DNA from: Loigolactobacillus backii
Lineage (GTDB): Bacteria; Bacillota; Bacilli; Lactobacillales; Lactobacillaceae
Length of the DNA: 41,505 nucleotides
Assembly (NCBI RefSeq): GCF_003946275.1
Contig: NZ_RHNQ01000017.1
Coordinates: forward strand, 1-41,505
Direction: 5' to 3'
Shown: positions 16,878 to 26,498 of the stretch, one piece after another
Numbering within the stretch: the first letter of the stretch is position 1
Layout of the letters: each line of letters opens with the position of its first letter
Translations under genes and position numbers: made by a program
The notes under the pieces: model-generated
The model's input: only the letters and a program-made list of their open reading frames with translations
Told to the model about the DNA's origin: nothing
The model's database searches: none

Positions 16878-16970
16878 AAAGAGAACCTGTTTCAATAAGT
16901 AGCCAACGCCTTGTTGGTTACGGCTAAGCTTTTTGGAGAATCAATTGTCTTTTAATTGGTTCTCTTTTTT
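16878..16970 (+). terminator. Terminator region after ppsA with alternative stems
   Basis: AAAGAGAACC (16878-16887) can pair with GGTTCTCTTT (16958-16967), or the nearer GAATCAATT (16938-16946) can pair with AATTGGTTC (16954-16962). Both lead into a T7 run. An inner TAGCCAACGCC/GGTTACGGCTA hairpin lies between. The opposing gene is convergent, so this most likely only ends transcription. Confidence 0.7.
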
Positions 16971-17112
16971 TGGTTACGATCGTTTAAGTGAGCATAGCTT
17001 TATAGCTGTTTGACCATTATTGAAGTTATCTGCTCAAATTTTAACAATTAGTACTGGAACTGTTTTCCCTTCCGCTGAATTAACGTAGCTCGCGAACGCT
17101 ATAGAAATATCA

Positions 17113-17670
17113 TTAATTCACGATACCTGAAATATGTTTTGCAAGTTCAGCGCTGACAAGCATTGCCATTTGTTCAGCACTTTCTTTCATTCCCGTTTGA
17201 CTCCAGGCTAGAAGGGTACTGAAAAAGCCACCAACTACAAAGCGAATATTATAATCCGTAACTTCGCCAGGACATTCTTCGACACAAACGATGGATTCAG
17301 AAAAAGAAACGACAAAACTGACCAATTTATCAAATAATATTCCAGTTAATCGTGATCGTTGGAGATTGAGAATGAATTGCAGGTGCGGCCGAAAACAAAC
17401 AAAAAAAGTGTAGCTTAGTTCGTAATTATTAATCTTGTCTTTTTTAAGCTGTGCCTGATAATCGGCCATAATATCGTTAAGGTGTTCGGAGATCAAATCT
17501 TCCAAAATATTGTAATGTCGGTAAAAGGCCATCCGCGAGACCCCCGCCTTACGGGTAACCGCTGAAATAGAAAGATCATTGAGATCCGTAAAAGTCATTA
17601 ACTGCATTAAAGCATTAAATAGACTTTCTTTTGTGAGTTGGGTTTGTTCACTATTGGATTGATTAGCCAT
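17113..17670 (-). CDS. TetR/AcrR family transcriptional regulator
   Basis: 185 aa. The N-terminal HTH domain shows LSISAVTRKAGVSRMAFYRHY (about 35-55; recognition helix SRMAFYRHY), the classical TetR signature. The C-terminal ligand/dimer domain is divergent and helical, with hydrophobic FVCFRPHLQFILN. The start is the ATG at 17670 with AAAGGAGG 9 nt upstream; the frame remains open 63 nt further but has no ribosome site. It is divergent from the SDR gene, with palindromes in the shared 141-nt gap, so it probably represses that gene and itself. The ligand is unknown. Confidence 0.9.
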   Translation of the reverse strand: MANQSNSEQTQLTKESLFNALMQLMTFTDLNDLSISAVTRKAGVSRMAFYRHYNILEDLISEHLNDIMADYQAQLKKDKINNYELSYTFFVCFRPHLQFILNLQRSRLTGILFDKLVSFVVSFSESIVCVEECPGEVTDYNIRFVVGGFFSTLLAWSQTGMKESAEQMAMLVSAELAKHISGIVN

Positions 17671-17688
17671 AACAATTTTCCTCCTTTT

Positions 17689-17744
17689 GTAACAGCAGCC
17701 CCTTATTTGATTGAATTGTAAGGTTTCAATCACTAGACTGTTAC
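17689..17744. promoter_or_regulatory. Nested inverted repeats in the TetR/SDR divergent gap, candidate operator
   Basis: Inner palindrome TGATTGAA (17708-17715) and TTCAATCA (17725-17732), perfect 8 bp with a 9-nt spacer. Outer palindrome GTAACAG (17689-17695) and CTGTTAC (17738-17744). Both share nearly the same centre. TetR-family operators are usually palindromes in such divergent gaps. Confidence 0.55.
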
Positions 17745-17811
17745 TGTATTTGAGCTATTATACACCTTGGCCTTATTTGGCAAGAGTCTAAACAAACGGA
17801 GGAATTTTAAT

Positions 17812-18681
17812 TTGAAAACATGGTTTATTACTGGTGCAACAGGCGGTTTAGCCTCACAAGTAGTGAAGCGTTTATTGGAACGTGGTGACCAAGTTGCTGC
17901 AACGGTGCGCAAAATGGGTGCCTTAGATCAAATCCAAAAGAATTACGGTCCTCACCTACGACAATATCAGTTAGATTTAACAAATCCAGATCAGATTAGT
18001 GAAGTTGTCGGGCAAGCATTTAATGATTTTGGGTCGATTGATGTTATTTTAAACAATGCCGCTTACGGTCTATATGGTGCGGTTGAAGAAGTGAGCAATG
18101 AACAAATTCAACGATTATTTCAGGTAAATGTATTTGGATCGTTGCGGGTGGCTAGAGCAGTCATGCCATTTTTACGTCACCAGCACGATGGTCAAATCGT
18201 TCAAATTGCTAGTATGGCGGGAGAATATTCAGAACCGGCAATGGGGCTTTATAGTGCCTCAAAATGGGCAATTGAAGGTGCCTTTGAGGCCTTATCAAAA
18301 GAGGTTGAGCCATTTGGCGTTAAAGTTTTGATTGTGGAACCTGGTGGAATTCGAACTAATTTTGCTGGTAAAAAGGCTTCAGTTGGAAAGGCCATGGATG
18401 CTTATCAGGATACGCAAGTAGGCAAGTTTATGAACCGCTTAACGGGACAAGTGTCCGCTGTGGATGCGGAACGGATGAAACGATTAATTGTTGGTGATCC
18501 CGGGAAAATGGCCGAGCAAATCATTCATCGTGTAGATCGTGGTGCCGGACCTTTGCGAATAGCGTTGGGAAGTGATGCTTACACTAAAATCCGTAAGAGT
18601 CTTGAGCAGCGGTTATCTGATTTAGATGCCCAGAAGAAGATTTCTTATTTGACTGATGCGGATGATACGAAAATAAAGTAA
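17812..18681 (+). CDS. Short-chain dehydrogenase/reductase (classical SDR)
   Basis: 289 aa from TTG 17812, 9 nt after GGAGG (17798-17802); the frame is open further upstream without a ribosome site. The NAD(P)-binding TGATGGLA begins at residue 7 (a variant of TGxxxGxG), with NNAAYG for the NNAG motif, catalytic S in QIASMAG, and Y147-x3-K151 in YSASKW. An arginine after the second strand (TVRKMG) suggests NADPH. The nearest described group is the retinol-dehydrogenase-like/YusZ-type SDRs, but the substrate is unknown. Divergent from the TetR gene, its probable regulator. Confidence 0.88.
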   Translation: MKTWFITGATGGLASQVVKRLLERGDQVAATVRKMGALDQIQKNYGPHLRQYQLDLTNPDQISEVVGQAFNDFGSIDVILNNAAYGLYGAVEEVSNEQIQRLFQVNVFGSLRVARAVMPFLRHQHDGQIVQIASMAGEYSEPAMGLYSASKWAIEGAFEALSKEVEPFGVKVLIVEPGGIRTNFAGKKASVGKAMDAYQDTQVGKFMNRLTGQVSAVDAERMKRLIVGDPGKMAEQIIHRVDRGAGPLRIALGSDAYTKIRKSLEQRLSDLDAQKKISYLTDADDTKIK

Positions 18682-19450
18682 ACTAGAGGAACATCATTTA
18701 GAAAAATACCCTATTTTCAAATTCTACCTGAATAAAAAGGACCTAGTAGCGGTTAAAAAAATCCGCTATCTAAAGTATCTTTGTGTTAGCATTTCAACTA
18801 GCCGTCCTGAATTTAATTATTGATTTATGAGTGAATTATCGAGTTGGATACAATCTACGACTCTACCGATTCACTCTTTATTTGGGTTAGAAAAGATTTT
18901 AAAAGGTTGCCTGTTTTTATAGATAATCTTTTGAACGAATCATTTATAATGATGGATTTATAGTCAATTAATTTCGTAGTTCAGGAATGATTTTTCCATT
19001 AAAAGCAGTGTGGTTATTTGAGAATTACAGCAAAATAATCATAATGATGGTAAAATAGATCAAGCTAATTAAGCCCTATTTTGTCCTTTTGTGGTTCAAA
19101 AAGGATAAAACATGTATTTTGAAGAAAAATATGAGTTCACATGGAAGAAAAACGCCATTTCCTACAGTTTTCGCCACATTTGTTGTTCAGTTCTGACGGA
19201 CAGGGAGCGGTGAAAAAGTTGGTTTCGGCGACGTTTTAGTCCCGGCCGCGCCCCCCTCAACATTTAGAAAAAATTGATAATGGAATTTATACACTTGAAA
19301 ATGCCATACAGAATAAATTGGTGGTGGCAGTTAGTCGATATTGCATTAAGTAGGTAATAAATTGGGTAAAAGAAAAAGATACTCAAAAGTTACTTAATTT
19401 ACAAAAAAAACCAGGGTGCTTAAGGCCTTGGTAAAAAGGAGTTACACACT
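18682..19450. other. 769-nt gene-free stretch with a GC-rich island
   Basis: Mostly AT-rich DNA. It contains a TAGCGG/CCGCTA hairpin (18747-18752/18763-18768), a GAGTGAAT/ATTCACTC long-loop stem followed by TTTATTT (18829-18836/18869-18876; possible terminator of the SDR gene), and a sharply GC-rich block at about 19155-19260 that shares AGTTTTCGCCACA with element E2 (8879-8891). An open 28-codon frame ends with a stop near 19350 and reads like a protein C-terminus, perhaps a decayed gene. The ylqF Shine-Dalgarno AAGGAG closes the gap. Confidence 0.45.
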
Positions 19451-20305
19451 ATGGCAACAATTCAATGGTACCCCGGGCACATGGCCAAGGCCAAAAAACA
19501 AGTTCAAGAGAACTTGCACTTGGTTGATATTGTTTTAGAGATTGTTGACGCGCGAACGCCGAATTCATCCCGGAACCCAATTTTGGATAAGATCATCGAG
19601 CAAAAACCACGCCTAATGATTTTAAATAAGGCTGATTTGGCTGATCCAGTGCAATCGGCCGCTTGGATTAAGGAATTTACGGCCAATGGTCTGCCGGCAA
19701 TTGCGCTGGATTCCCAGCACAATAAGGGCGTTCAGCAAATTGAAAAGATGGCCCAACAGATCTTACACGATAAAATTAAACGACAACATGAGCGTGGCAT
19801 TAAGAACAAGCCGATTCGGGCTATTTGCATTGGCATCCCCAATGCTGGTAAATCAACGATCCTAAATCGCTTAGTTAAAAAGAATGTGGCTCAAACTGGC
19901 GATCGTCCTGGGGTGACGAAGAAGCAGCAGTGGTTGAAGGCCGGTAAAAATATGGAGTTACTGGATACGCCAGGAATTTTGTGGCCCAAGTTTGAGGATC
20001 CCTTGGTTGGAAAAAAATTGGCCTTAACCGGTGCGATTAAGGATTCGATTTACCACGCGGACGACGTTGCCTTGTACGCTTTGGATCACTTTAAGGCAAC
20101 CAATCCCCAGTTGCTACTGGAACGTTATCGCTTGGCACCGGAAGATCTGAATTTATCGACAGCCGATTTATTGCTTAAAATTACACAAAGAATGGGCTTA
20201 AAGGACGATTTTGATCGTGCCAGTGAACGCCTGATTCTCGAGATCCGTAAAAATAAATTAGGTCGCTACACCCTAGACACGCCAGGTGATGAAATTAATG
20301 GCTAA
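19451..20305 (+). CDS. ylqF: Ribosome biogenesis GTPase YlqF (RbgA)
   Basis: 284 aa. A circularly permuted GTPase that acts late in 50S assembly. G motifs appear in permuted order: NKADL (G4, about 57-61), then P-loop GIPNAGKST (G1), TGDRPGVT (G2 region) and DTPG (G3). The conserved N-terminus IQWYPGHMAKAKKQ and C-terminal RNA-binding domain (RYRL..., LGRYTLD) are present. AAAAGGAG precedes the ATG. It overlaps the start of rnhB by 8 nt; ylqF-rnhB is a common Firmicute pair. Confidence 0.95.
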   Translation: MATIQWYPGHMAKAKKQVQENLHLVDIVLEIVDARTPNSSRNPILDKIIEQKPRLMILNKADLADPVQSAAWIKEFTANGLPAIALDSQHNKGVQQIEKMAQQILHDKIKRQHERGIKNKPIRAICIGIPNAGKSTILNRLVKKNVAQTGDRPGVTKKQQWLKAGKNMELLDTPGILWPKFEDPLVGKKLALTGAIKDSIYHADDVALYALDHFKATNPQLLLERYRLAPEDLNLSTADLLLKITQRMGLKDDFDRASERLILEIRKNKLGRYTLDTPGDEING

Positions 20306-21056
20306 GGAATCAATTAAGGCGATTCGTGAAAAATTATTGCAGGATCCTTCAGCGGATTATTTGGCCAGCTTGGCAACTGATCCCCGTAAAGGTGTGCAAC
20401 AATTATTGCAGCAGGTCGCTAAACGACAAGCGGCGCAAAAGCAGCAACTGGCGACGTTCTTGAGCAAACGTCATTTTGAAGATCAACTATGGCCGCAGTA
20501 CCCACTGATTGCTGGTATGGACGAGGTTGGACGGGGGCCACTAGCTGGTCCTGTGGTTACGGCTGCCGTGATCTTGCCCCATGATTTCGCCGTGCTAGAA
20601 GTTAATGATTCCAAACAGTTGTCGCCCCATAAGCGGGTGCAGTTGTACAACCAGATTCTTGAAACAGCCGTGGCAGTCAGTGTTGGCGTGAGTGATGTTG
20701 CGGTGATTGACCGAGTGAATATTCTTGAGGCAACTAAACTGGCGATGCAGCAGGCAATTCGCGATTTGGCCGTTCAACCAGATTATGTGTTAATCGATGC
20801 GGTTAAGGTGGACACTGGCATTCCCGCTACTAGCATGTATAAAGGTGACGCGAAAAGCATCAGTATTGCTTCCGCCAGCATCGTTGCCAAGGTCATTCGT
20901 GATCGGTTAATGATTGCCTATGACCGTGCCTATCCAGGCTATGATCTGGCTCAAAACGCCGGCTACGGAACGCAGAAACATTTGGCGGGTCTTGCTAAAT
21001 ATGGCGTTACGCCAGCGCACCGGAAAAGTTTTGCCCCGGTCAAAAAATATTTATAA
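20298..21056 (+). CDS. rnhB: Ribonuclease HII
   Basis: 252 aa. It removes RNA from RNA-DNA hybrids and single ribonucleotides from DNA. The catalytic core begins with AGMDEVGRGPLAGP (D75, E76), and further acidic residues follow in NDSKQLSP and YVLIDAVKVD. C-terminal HRKSF is the usual end motif. The N-terminal about 65 residues form the helical extension typical of Gram-positive RnhB. I chose ATG 20298 because AGGTGAT (20284-20290), inside ylqF, is spaced 7 nt from it; upstream GTG 20286 and ATG 20289 lie within this site. Confidence 0.93.
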   Translation: MAKESIKAIREKLLQDPSADYLASLATDPRKGVQQLLQQVAKRQAAQKQQLATFLSKRHFEDQLWPQYPLIAGMDEVGRGPLAGPVVTAAVILPHDFAVLEVNDSKQLSPHKRVQLYNQILETAVAVSVGVSDVAVIDRVNILEATKLAMQQAIRDLAVQPDYVLIDAVKVDTGIPATSMYKGDAKSISIASASIVAKVIRDRLMIAYDRAYPGYDLAQNAGYGTQKHLAGLAKYGVTPAHRKSFAPVKKYL

Positions 21057-21065
21057 TACTTTAAG

Positions 21066-21112
21066 AACTCCTTTACGTAGATTATTAATAAATCCCGTTA
21101 AAGGAGTTTTTT
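21066..21112 (+). terminator. Terminator-like hairpin that contains the dprA Shine-Dalgarno
   Basis: AACTCCTTTA (21066-21075) pairs perfectly with TAAAGGAGTT (21099-21108), followed by T6 (21107-21112). The same 3' arm holds AAGGAG (21101-21106), 9 nt before the dprA ATG at 21116. The stem would both end rnhB transcripts and hide the dprA ribosome site. Confidence 0.7.
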
Positions 21113-21115
21113 GGA

Positions 21116-21988
21116 ATGCAAAAACGTGAATTACTCTTACAGTTACATTTGGCCCAGGGCATTGGTTTGGCCAGCGAAAACCACTTGGCAAAATTATTGG
21201 CCAAGTTACCTGCGGATTTTGATTGTAATCATTTGAAAACCACCCAACTGGCTACGTTGGCTAAGTTGACGACCGCTAACCGCAGCCGCTTTAGTGCTGA
21301 TTTTCGAACGGAGGAGCACTTAGCTCGTTGCTGTCAACAAGGGGAGAACTATTTGACAATTTTTGACGCGGCCTATCCAAAACGACTACGGGAAACTTAT
21401 CAACCGCCAACTGTCCTGTTTTACCAAGGAAATCTCGCGCTACTACAGACCACTTGTTTAGCGATTGTTGGTGCGCGGCAAGCCACTAGTTATACGCCGC
21501 AAGTACTTAAGAATTTCTTACCTAGTTTAGTCAAGGTCCGGTGCACAATTATGAGTGGTTTGGCTCAGGGCGCTGACGGTTACGCCCACCAATTGACCTT
21601 GGCCAGCGGCGGGCAAACAATCGCGGTGATCGGCACTGGGTTAGATACCTATTATCCCAAACAAAATGCGCAGTTACAGGCTCAAGTTGCTCAAAACGGG
21701 CTAGTTCTTTCTGAATACCCCTTAGGAAGTCGGCCGGAGCGGTACCATTTTCCCCAGCGTAATCGAATTATCGCCGGTTTATGTCACGCCTTGTGTGTCA
21801 CTGAGGCCCGGCACCACAGTGGTAGTCTGATTACGGCCAACTTGGCCTTACAGGAAAATCGTTCCGTTTTGGCCGTTCCCGGTTCGATCACGGCGCCCCT
21901 ATCTGCTGGGTGTAATGAATTAATTTTGGCCGGCGCCAAACCAGCCTTAACGCCCCGAGATATTTGGGAAGAATTACAGTATTTCTAA
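21116..21988 (+). CDS. dprA: DNA-processing protein DprA
   Basis: 290 aa. DprA binds incoming single-stranded DNA and loads RecA during natural transformation. The Rossmann-like DNA_processg_A domain shows VGARQATSY, SGLAQGADGYAHQLTL, IAVIGTGLDTYYPKQN, EYPLGSRPERYHFPQRNRI and the C-terminal HSGSLITANLALQENR and VPGSI. A short N-terminal helical domain precedes it; the C-terminal winged helix seen in some homologues is absent or very short, as is usual in Firmicutes. Its ribosome site is embedded in the preceding hairpin. Presence of dprA alone does not show competence. Confidence 0.94.
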   Translation: MQKRELLLQLHLAQGIGLASENHLAKLLAKLPADFDCNHLKTTQLATLAKLTTANRSRFSADFRTEEHLARCCQQGENYLTIFDAAYPKRLRETYQPPTVLFYQGNLALLQTTCLAIVGARQATSYTPQVLKNFLPSLVKVRCTIMSGLAQGADGYAHQLTLASGGQTIAVIGTGLDTYYPKQNAQLQAQVAQNGLVLSEYPLGSRPERYHFPQRNRIIAGLCHALCVTEARHHSGSLITANLALQENRSVLAVPGSITAPLSAGCNELILAGAKPALTPRDIWEELQYF

Positions 21989-22018
21989 GTATATATAGTA
22001 GGAAAAAGTTTTTGAAAG

Positions 22019-22048
22019 TTGACAAAACTATTAATAATGGCATATGAT
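22019..22048 (+). promoter_or_regulatory. Promoter of the topA operon
   Basis: Consensus TTGACA (22019-22024) and TATGAT (22043-22048) with an 18-bp spacer, about 50 nt before the topA start codon. Confidence 0.75.
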
Positions 22049-22098
22049 GTTTAGCGACTTCGTTGAGTTAAAAAAAGACGAATCGAAAGGGGATTGTC

Positions 22099-24177
22099 AT
22101 GGCCTATAAAAACCTCGTGATCGTGGAATCACCGTCTAAAGCCAAGACGATTGAAAAGTATTTAGGCCGTAACTATAAAGTAGTTGCCAGCCTCGGCCAT
22201 ATTCGTGATTTACCAAAAAGTAAAATGGGTGTGGACGTTGAAAATGATTACGAACCACACTACATCTCTATTCGCGGTAAAGGCGATACCATTAAAAATT
22301 TAAAAAAATACGCTAAAAAAGCGGAGCGCGTCTACCTAGCATCTGATCCTGATCGTGAAGGTGAGGCCATTGCCTGGCACGTTTCCCATATTTTAGGTTT
22401 AGACCCAAAGGATAAAAATCGGGTAACTTTTAACGAGATTACTAAAGACACCGTCAAAAATGCCTTTAAGGAACCCCGTAGCATTGATATGGACCTAGTT
22501 GACGCCCAGCAGGCACGGCGAATTATGGATCGCCTAGTTGGCTATTCAATTTCACCGCTATTGTGGAAAAAGGTTAAAAAAGGCCTAAGTGCCGGCCGCG
22601 TCCAATCAATTGCACTGAAAATAATTATTGATCGAGAAAACGAAATTAAGGCGTTTAAGCCCGAAGAATACTGGACGATTGATTCACAGTTCAAAAAAGG
22701 CACGTATAAATTTGACGCCAGTTTCTACGGTTTAAACGGTAAAAAGTTAGCTTTAAGTAATGAGGATGCTGCCAAGGATATCTTACAGCGGATTAAACCG
22801 AGAGCTAATTTTGACATTACCAAAGTAACTAAGCGGGAGCGCAAACGTTTTCCCCAAGCACCATTTACAACCAGTTCACTGCAACAAGAAGCAGTTCGGC
22901 GTTTGAATTTCCGGACCCGGAAAACGATGATGGTGGCTCAGCAGCTGTATGAAGGCATTAATTTGGGTGGTCGTCAAGGCAGTGTTGGTTTAATTACCTA
23001 TATGCGAACTGATTCCACTCGAGTTTCGCATATTGCCCGCCATGAGGCCAGTGAGTTTTTACACGCTAACTATGGTGAAGAATACGCGGCCCTGAAGATT
23101 CGTAAAACCAAGAATCCAGAGGGCGCCCAAGATGCCCATGAAGCGATTCGGCCTTCGTCAGTTAAGCGGACACCAAAGAGCTTAGAGGGCGTTTTGAATA
23201 AAGATCAGATGAAGCTGTATAAGTTAGTCTGGTCACGTTTTTTGGCCAGTCAAATGACACCGGCTATTTTAGATACGATGGCCGTTACCATCGAGCAAAA
23301 TGGTGTCACCTACCGGGCAAATGGCTCTAAGATGAAGTTTGCTGGTTTCACTAAGGTTTATGATGCACCTGGTAATCAGGATAAAAAAGATAATATGCTG
23401 CCTGATTTAGTTGAAGGCGACCACGTTAAATTAGTTAAAAATGATCCCAATCAGCATTTTACCCAGCCACCGGCACGTTATTCTGAAGCAACCTTGATTA
23501 AAACTTTGGAAGAAAACGGTGTTGGCCGACCATCAACCTACGCACCAACAATTGAAACGATTCAACGGCGTTATTACGTCAGGTTGATCACCAAACGTTT
23601 TGAACCAACTGAATTAGGTGAAATTGTTAATAAGATTATTGTCGAATTCTTCCCCGATATTGTTAACATTGATTTTACTGCTGGTTTAGAAAATGATTTG
23701 GATAGCATTGAAGAAGGCAAGACGAAGTGGATTAAGGTGGTGGATGAATTTTACCAACCATTTGAAAAAGAGGTCACTTCCGCCGAATCTAAGATTGAAA
23801 AAGTTCAAATCAAGGACGAATTAGCGGGCTTTAACTGTGATATTTGTGGCGCACCAATGGTCATCAAATTAGGCCGTTACGGTAAGTTCTACGCCTGCAG
23901 TCGTTTCCCTGATTGCCGTAATACCAAGGCCATCGTCAAAGAAATCGGCGTTGTTTGTCCGACCTGCCATAAGGGTCAAGTTGTCGAACGTAAATCAAAG
24001 AAAAACCGAATTTTCTATGGTTGCAGTCGTTATCCTGAGTGCGATTTTGTGACTTGGGATAAGCCAGTTGGGCGTGATTGTCCGAAAGACGGTCATTACT
24101 TAGTTGAAAAGAAAATTAAAGGCGGCAAACAAGTTATTTGTCCAAACGGTGATTATGAAGAAGCCGTTCAAAAATAG
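22099..24177 (+). CDS. topA: DNA topoisomerase I
   Basis: 692 aa, normal for Firmicute TopA, a type IA enzyme that relaxes negative supercoils. N-terminal [23 protein letters not shown] and [13 protein letters not shown]. Active-site Y301 in [14 protein letters not shown]. The C-terminus has two complete four-cysteine zinc ribbons (CDIC...CSRFPDC and CPTC...CSRYPEC) and a third, degenerate one (CPKDG...CPNGD). AAAGGGG precedes the ATG. First gene of a probable topA-trmFO-xerC-hslV-hslU run, 15 nt before trmFO. Confidence 0.97.
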   Translation: MAYKNLVIVESPSKAKTIEKYLGRNYKVVASLGHIRDLPKSKMGVDVENDYEPHYISIRGKGDTIKNLKKYAKKAERVYLASDPDREGEAIAWHVSHILGLDPKDKNRVTFNEITKDTVKNAFKEPRSIDMDLVDAQQARRIMDRLVGYSISPLLWKKVKKGLSAGRVQSIALKIIIDRENEIKAFKPEEYWTIDSQFKKGTYKFDASFYGLNGKKLALSNEDAAKDILQRIKPRANFDITKVTKRERKRFPQAPFTTSSLQQEAVRRLNFRTRKTMMVAQQLYEGINLGGRQGSVGLITYMRTDSTRVSHIARHEASEFLHANYGEEYAALKIRKTKNPEGAQDAHEAIRPSSVKRTPKSLEGVLNKDQMKLYKLVWSRFLASQMTPAILDTMAVTIEQNGVTYRANGSKMKFAGFTKVYDAPGNQDKKDNMLPDLVEGDHVKLVKNDPNQHFTQPPARYSEATLIKTLEENGVGRPSTYAPTIETIQRRYYVRLITKRFEPTELGEIVNKIIVEFFPDIVNIDFTAGLENDLDSIEEGKTKWIKVVDEFYQPFEKEVTSAESKIEKVQIKDELAGFNCDICGAPMVIKLGRYGKFYACSRFPDCRNTKAIVKEIGVVCPTCHKGQVVERKSKKNRIFYGCSRYPECDFVTWDKPVGRDCPKDGHYLVEKKIKGGKQVICPNGDYEEAVQK

Positions 24178-24192
24178 AAATGAGGTTCTAAG

Positions 24193-25503
24193 ATGACAAC
24201 ATCCCCAAGTGTTAATGTGATTGGTGCTGGGCTTGCTGGTAGTGAAGCAGTTTGGCAAATAGCAAAGCGTGGCCTGCACGTTGATTTATACGAAATGCGT
24301 CCGGTTAAGCTAACGCCGGCGCACCATACAGGTGACTTTGCCGAGCTGGTTTGTACCAATTCTTTGCGGGCCAATCAGATAACTAATGCGGTTGGTTTAC
24401 TTAAAGAAGAAATGCGCCGCTTGGATTCAGTTGTTTTAGCTTCAGCCGATGCTAATGCAGTACCAGCCGGTGGTGCCTTAGCCGTTGACCGGGGACCTTT
24501 TTCCGAACAGATCACGGCTAAAATCAAGCATTTGCCCAACGTCACGGTTCATGCTGAGGAAGTCACTGAATTTCCTGCAGGCCCAACGGTTGTCGCTACG
24601 GGTCCTTTAACCTCAGAGTCTTTGGCCAAGCAAATTCAGGCTTTGAATGATAGTGATAGCCTTTATTTTTACGACGCAGCGGCGCCCATCTTAAATCAGG
24701 ACTCGATTGATTTTGACAAAGTCTATTTGAAATCCCGTTACGATAAAGGTGCGGCTGCCTACTTAAATTGCCCGATGACCAAAGACGAATTCGAGACTTT
24801 TTATGAAGCGTTAGTGACCGCAGAAACGGCTGAAACCCACAGCTTTGAAAAGGAAAAATTCTTTGAAGGCTGTATGCCAATTGAGGTTATGGCTAAAAGG
24901 GGCATTAAAACCATGTTGTTTGGCCCCCTTAAGCCAGTTGGTTTGGAAGATCCCAAGACTGGTAAAATGCCTTACGCAGTTGTTCAACTACGGCAGGATA
25001 ACGCTGCTGGCAGCCTGTACAACATTGTCGGTTTTCAAACCCATTTAAAATGGGGCGAGCAAAAGCGTGTTTTCCGGTTAATCCCTGGGTTAGAACAGGC
25101 CGAGTTTGTCCGTTATGGTGTGATGCACCGTAATACATTTATGAAATCACCTGATTTGTTGGAACCAACTTATCAGTCTAAACGTCGGCAAGATCTTTTC
25201 TTCGCTGGTCAAATGACTGGCGTTGAGGGCTACGTTGAAAGTGTCGCTAGTGGTTTGGTTGCAGGCATTAATGCCGCCCGCTTTGCCAATGACCAGGAAT
25301 TACTGACTTTTCCAACGGAGACGGCCATGGGGGCAATGGCACATTATATTACTCATGCGTCCGCCAAACATTTTCAACCAATGAACGCTAATTTCGGGAT
25401 TTTTAAAGCACTACCTAATAAAATTCGCGACAAAAAATTACGTAACCAAACACTGGCTGATCGTTCCTTAGCAACCTTAGCCGAATTTTCACAAAAACTT
25501 TAA
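24193..25503 (+). CDS. trmFO: Methylenetetrahydrofolate-tRNA-(uracil-5-)-methyltransferase TrmFO
   Basis: 436 aa. This flavoprotein makes m5U54 in the T-loop of tRNA with methylene-THF as carbon donor. FAD-binding [14 protein letters not shown] at the N-terminus, the family motifs [14 protein letters not shown] and [10 protein letters not shown], and the C-terminal [17 protein letters not shown] are all present. It follows topA as in many Firmicutes. The hairpin of xerC begins 17 nt after its stop. Confidence 0.96.
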   Translation: MTTSPSVNVIGAGLAGSEAVWQIAKRGLHVDLYEMRPVKLTPAHHTGDFAELVCTNSLRANQITNAVGLLKEEMRRLDSVVLASADANAVPAGGALAVDRGPFSEQITAKIKHLPNVTVHAEEVTEFPAGPTVVATGPLTSESLAKQIQALNDSDSLYFYDAAAPILNQDSIDFDKVYLKSRYDKGAAAYLNCPMTKDEFETFYEALVTAETAETHSFEKEKFFEGCMPIEVMAKRGIKTMLFGPLKPVGLEDPKTGKMPYAVVQLRQDNAAGSLYNIVGFQTHLKWGEQKRVFRLIPGLEQAEFVRYGVMHRNTFMKSPDLLEPTYQSKRRQDLFFAGQMTGVEGYVESVASGLVAGINAARFANDQELLTFPTETAMGAMAHYITHASAKHFQPMNANFGIFKALPNKIRDKKLRNQTLADRSLATLAEFSQKL

Positions 25504-25519
25504 AGGTCCAACATTTAAA

Positions 25520-25571
25520 TCCGCCAACCTGTATGCTACAGTTAATGTAATCAGGTTGGAGGGATTTTTTT
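25520..25571 (+). terminator. Terminator-like hairpin overlapping the xerC Shine-Dalgarno and start codon
   Basis: CCAACCTG (25524-25531) pairs perfectly with CAGGTTGG (25552-25559), extended by TCC/GGA with a bulge. The 3' arm runs into GGAGGG (25558-25563), the xerC ribosome site, and then T7 (25565-25571), whose last bases form the TTG start codon. Confidence 0.6.
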
Positions 25572-26475
25572 GCTTGAATTAAGCTGGCTGGACTTATTCA
25601 TTCAGTATTTAGAAGTTGATCGGCGTTACAGTCCAGAAACGATTAAGGCCTATAAGGAAGATATTTTGGCCTTTATTGATTTTTTGAAATCAAATGGTGG
25701 CGTGACTTCACTGAAAGCGATAAAATTATTTGATGTAAGGACCTATCTGAGCCACTTATATGAAGTTAAATATAGCCGTAACTCAGTTTCAAGAAAGATT
25801 TCTAGTCTGCGTTCATTTTATAATTACCTCGTTAGAAATGATTTAGTGGCGGAAAATCCCTTTGAAACCGTCCAATTAAAACGGCATAATGCTCACTTAC
25901 CTCAATTCTTTTACGAAAAAGAAATGACGGCCTTGTTTGCTGCCGCCAAGGGTGATCAACCGTTGGACCTACGTAATTCGGCGCTATTAGAAGTTTTGTA
26001 CGCCACCGGAATTCGGGTGAGTGAGTGCGTCAATCTCACTTTGACCAACGTTGATTTTGACCTGGGCCTGATGTTAATTCATGGTAAAGGCAATAAGGAT
26101 CGTTACGTGCCCTTTGGCCAATTTGCGGCGATGGCGTTAGACAGCTATTTAACCGATTGCCGCACGCCACTAATGGCAAAGTACCACGTTGAACATGATT
26201 ACGTGTTCGTTAATCATTACGGTAAGAAATTGACGGCCACCGGAATTGAGTATATATTGAACCAAATTATTAAAAAAAGTAGTTTAACGGCGGATATTCA
26301 CCCGCATATGTTGCGCCATACGTTTGCGACCCATTTGCTAAACAATGGTGCTGATCTGCGGACGGTACAGGAATTACTGGGGCATAGTAGTTTATCGACG
26401 ACGCAGATTTATACTCACGTGACAACTGAGCATTTACAGCAAGATTACCGGAAATATTTTCCCCGCGCCAAATAA
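25570..26475 (+). CDS. xerC: Tyrosine recombinase XerC
   Basis: 301 aa. It resolves chromosome dimers at dif. N-terminal SAM-like core-binding domain ([19 protein letters not shown]), then the catalytic domain with the R-K-H-R-H-Y set: R in [10 protein letters not shown] in [32 protein letters not shown] and nucleophile Y281 in TQIYTHV. The position after trmFO and before hslV is that of Firmicute codV/xerC, so this is not an integrase of a mobile element. The TTG start at 25570 lies in a T-run behind GGAGGG. Confidence 0.94.
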   Translation: MLELSWLDLFIQYLEVDRRYSPETIKAYKEDILAFIDFLKSNGGVTSLKAIKLFDVRTYLSHLYEVKYSRNSVSRKISSLRSFYNYLVRNDLVAENPFETVQLKRHNAHLPQFFYEKEMTALFAAAKGDQPLDLRNSALLEVLYATGIRVSECVNLTLTNVDFDLGLMLIHGKGNKDRYVPFGQFAAMALDSYLTDCRTPLMAKYHVEHDYVFVNHYGKKLTATGIEYILNQIIKKSSLTADIHPHMLRHTFATHLLNNGADLRTVQELLGHSSLSTTQIYTHVTTEHLQQDYRKYFPRAK

Positions 26476-26498
26476 GAGAGTTTAAAGGAGTTAATAAA

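Noticed and set aside
25570-26475. Prophage or island integrase
   Set aside because: The recombinase has the XerC position between trmFO and hslV and no mobile genes around it; it is the housekeeping recombinase.
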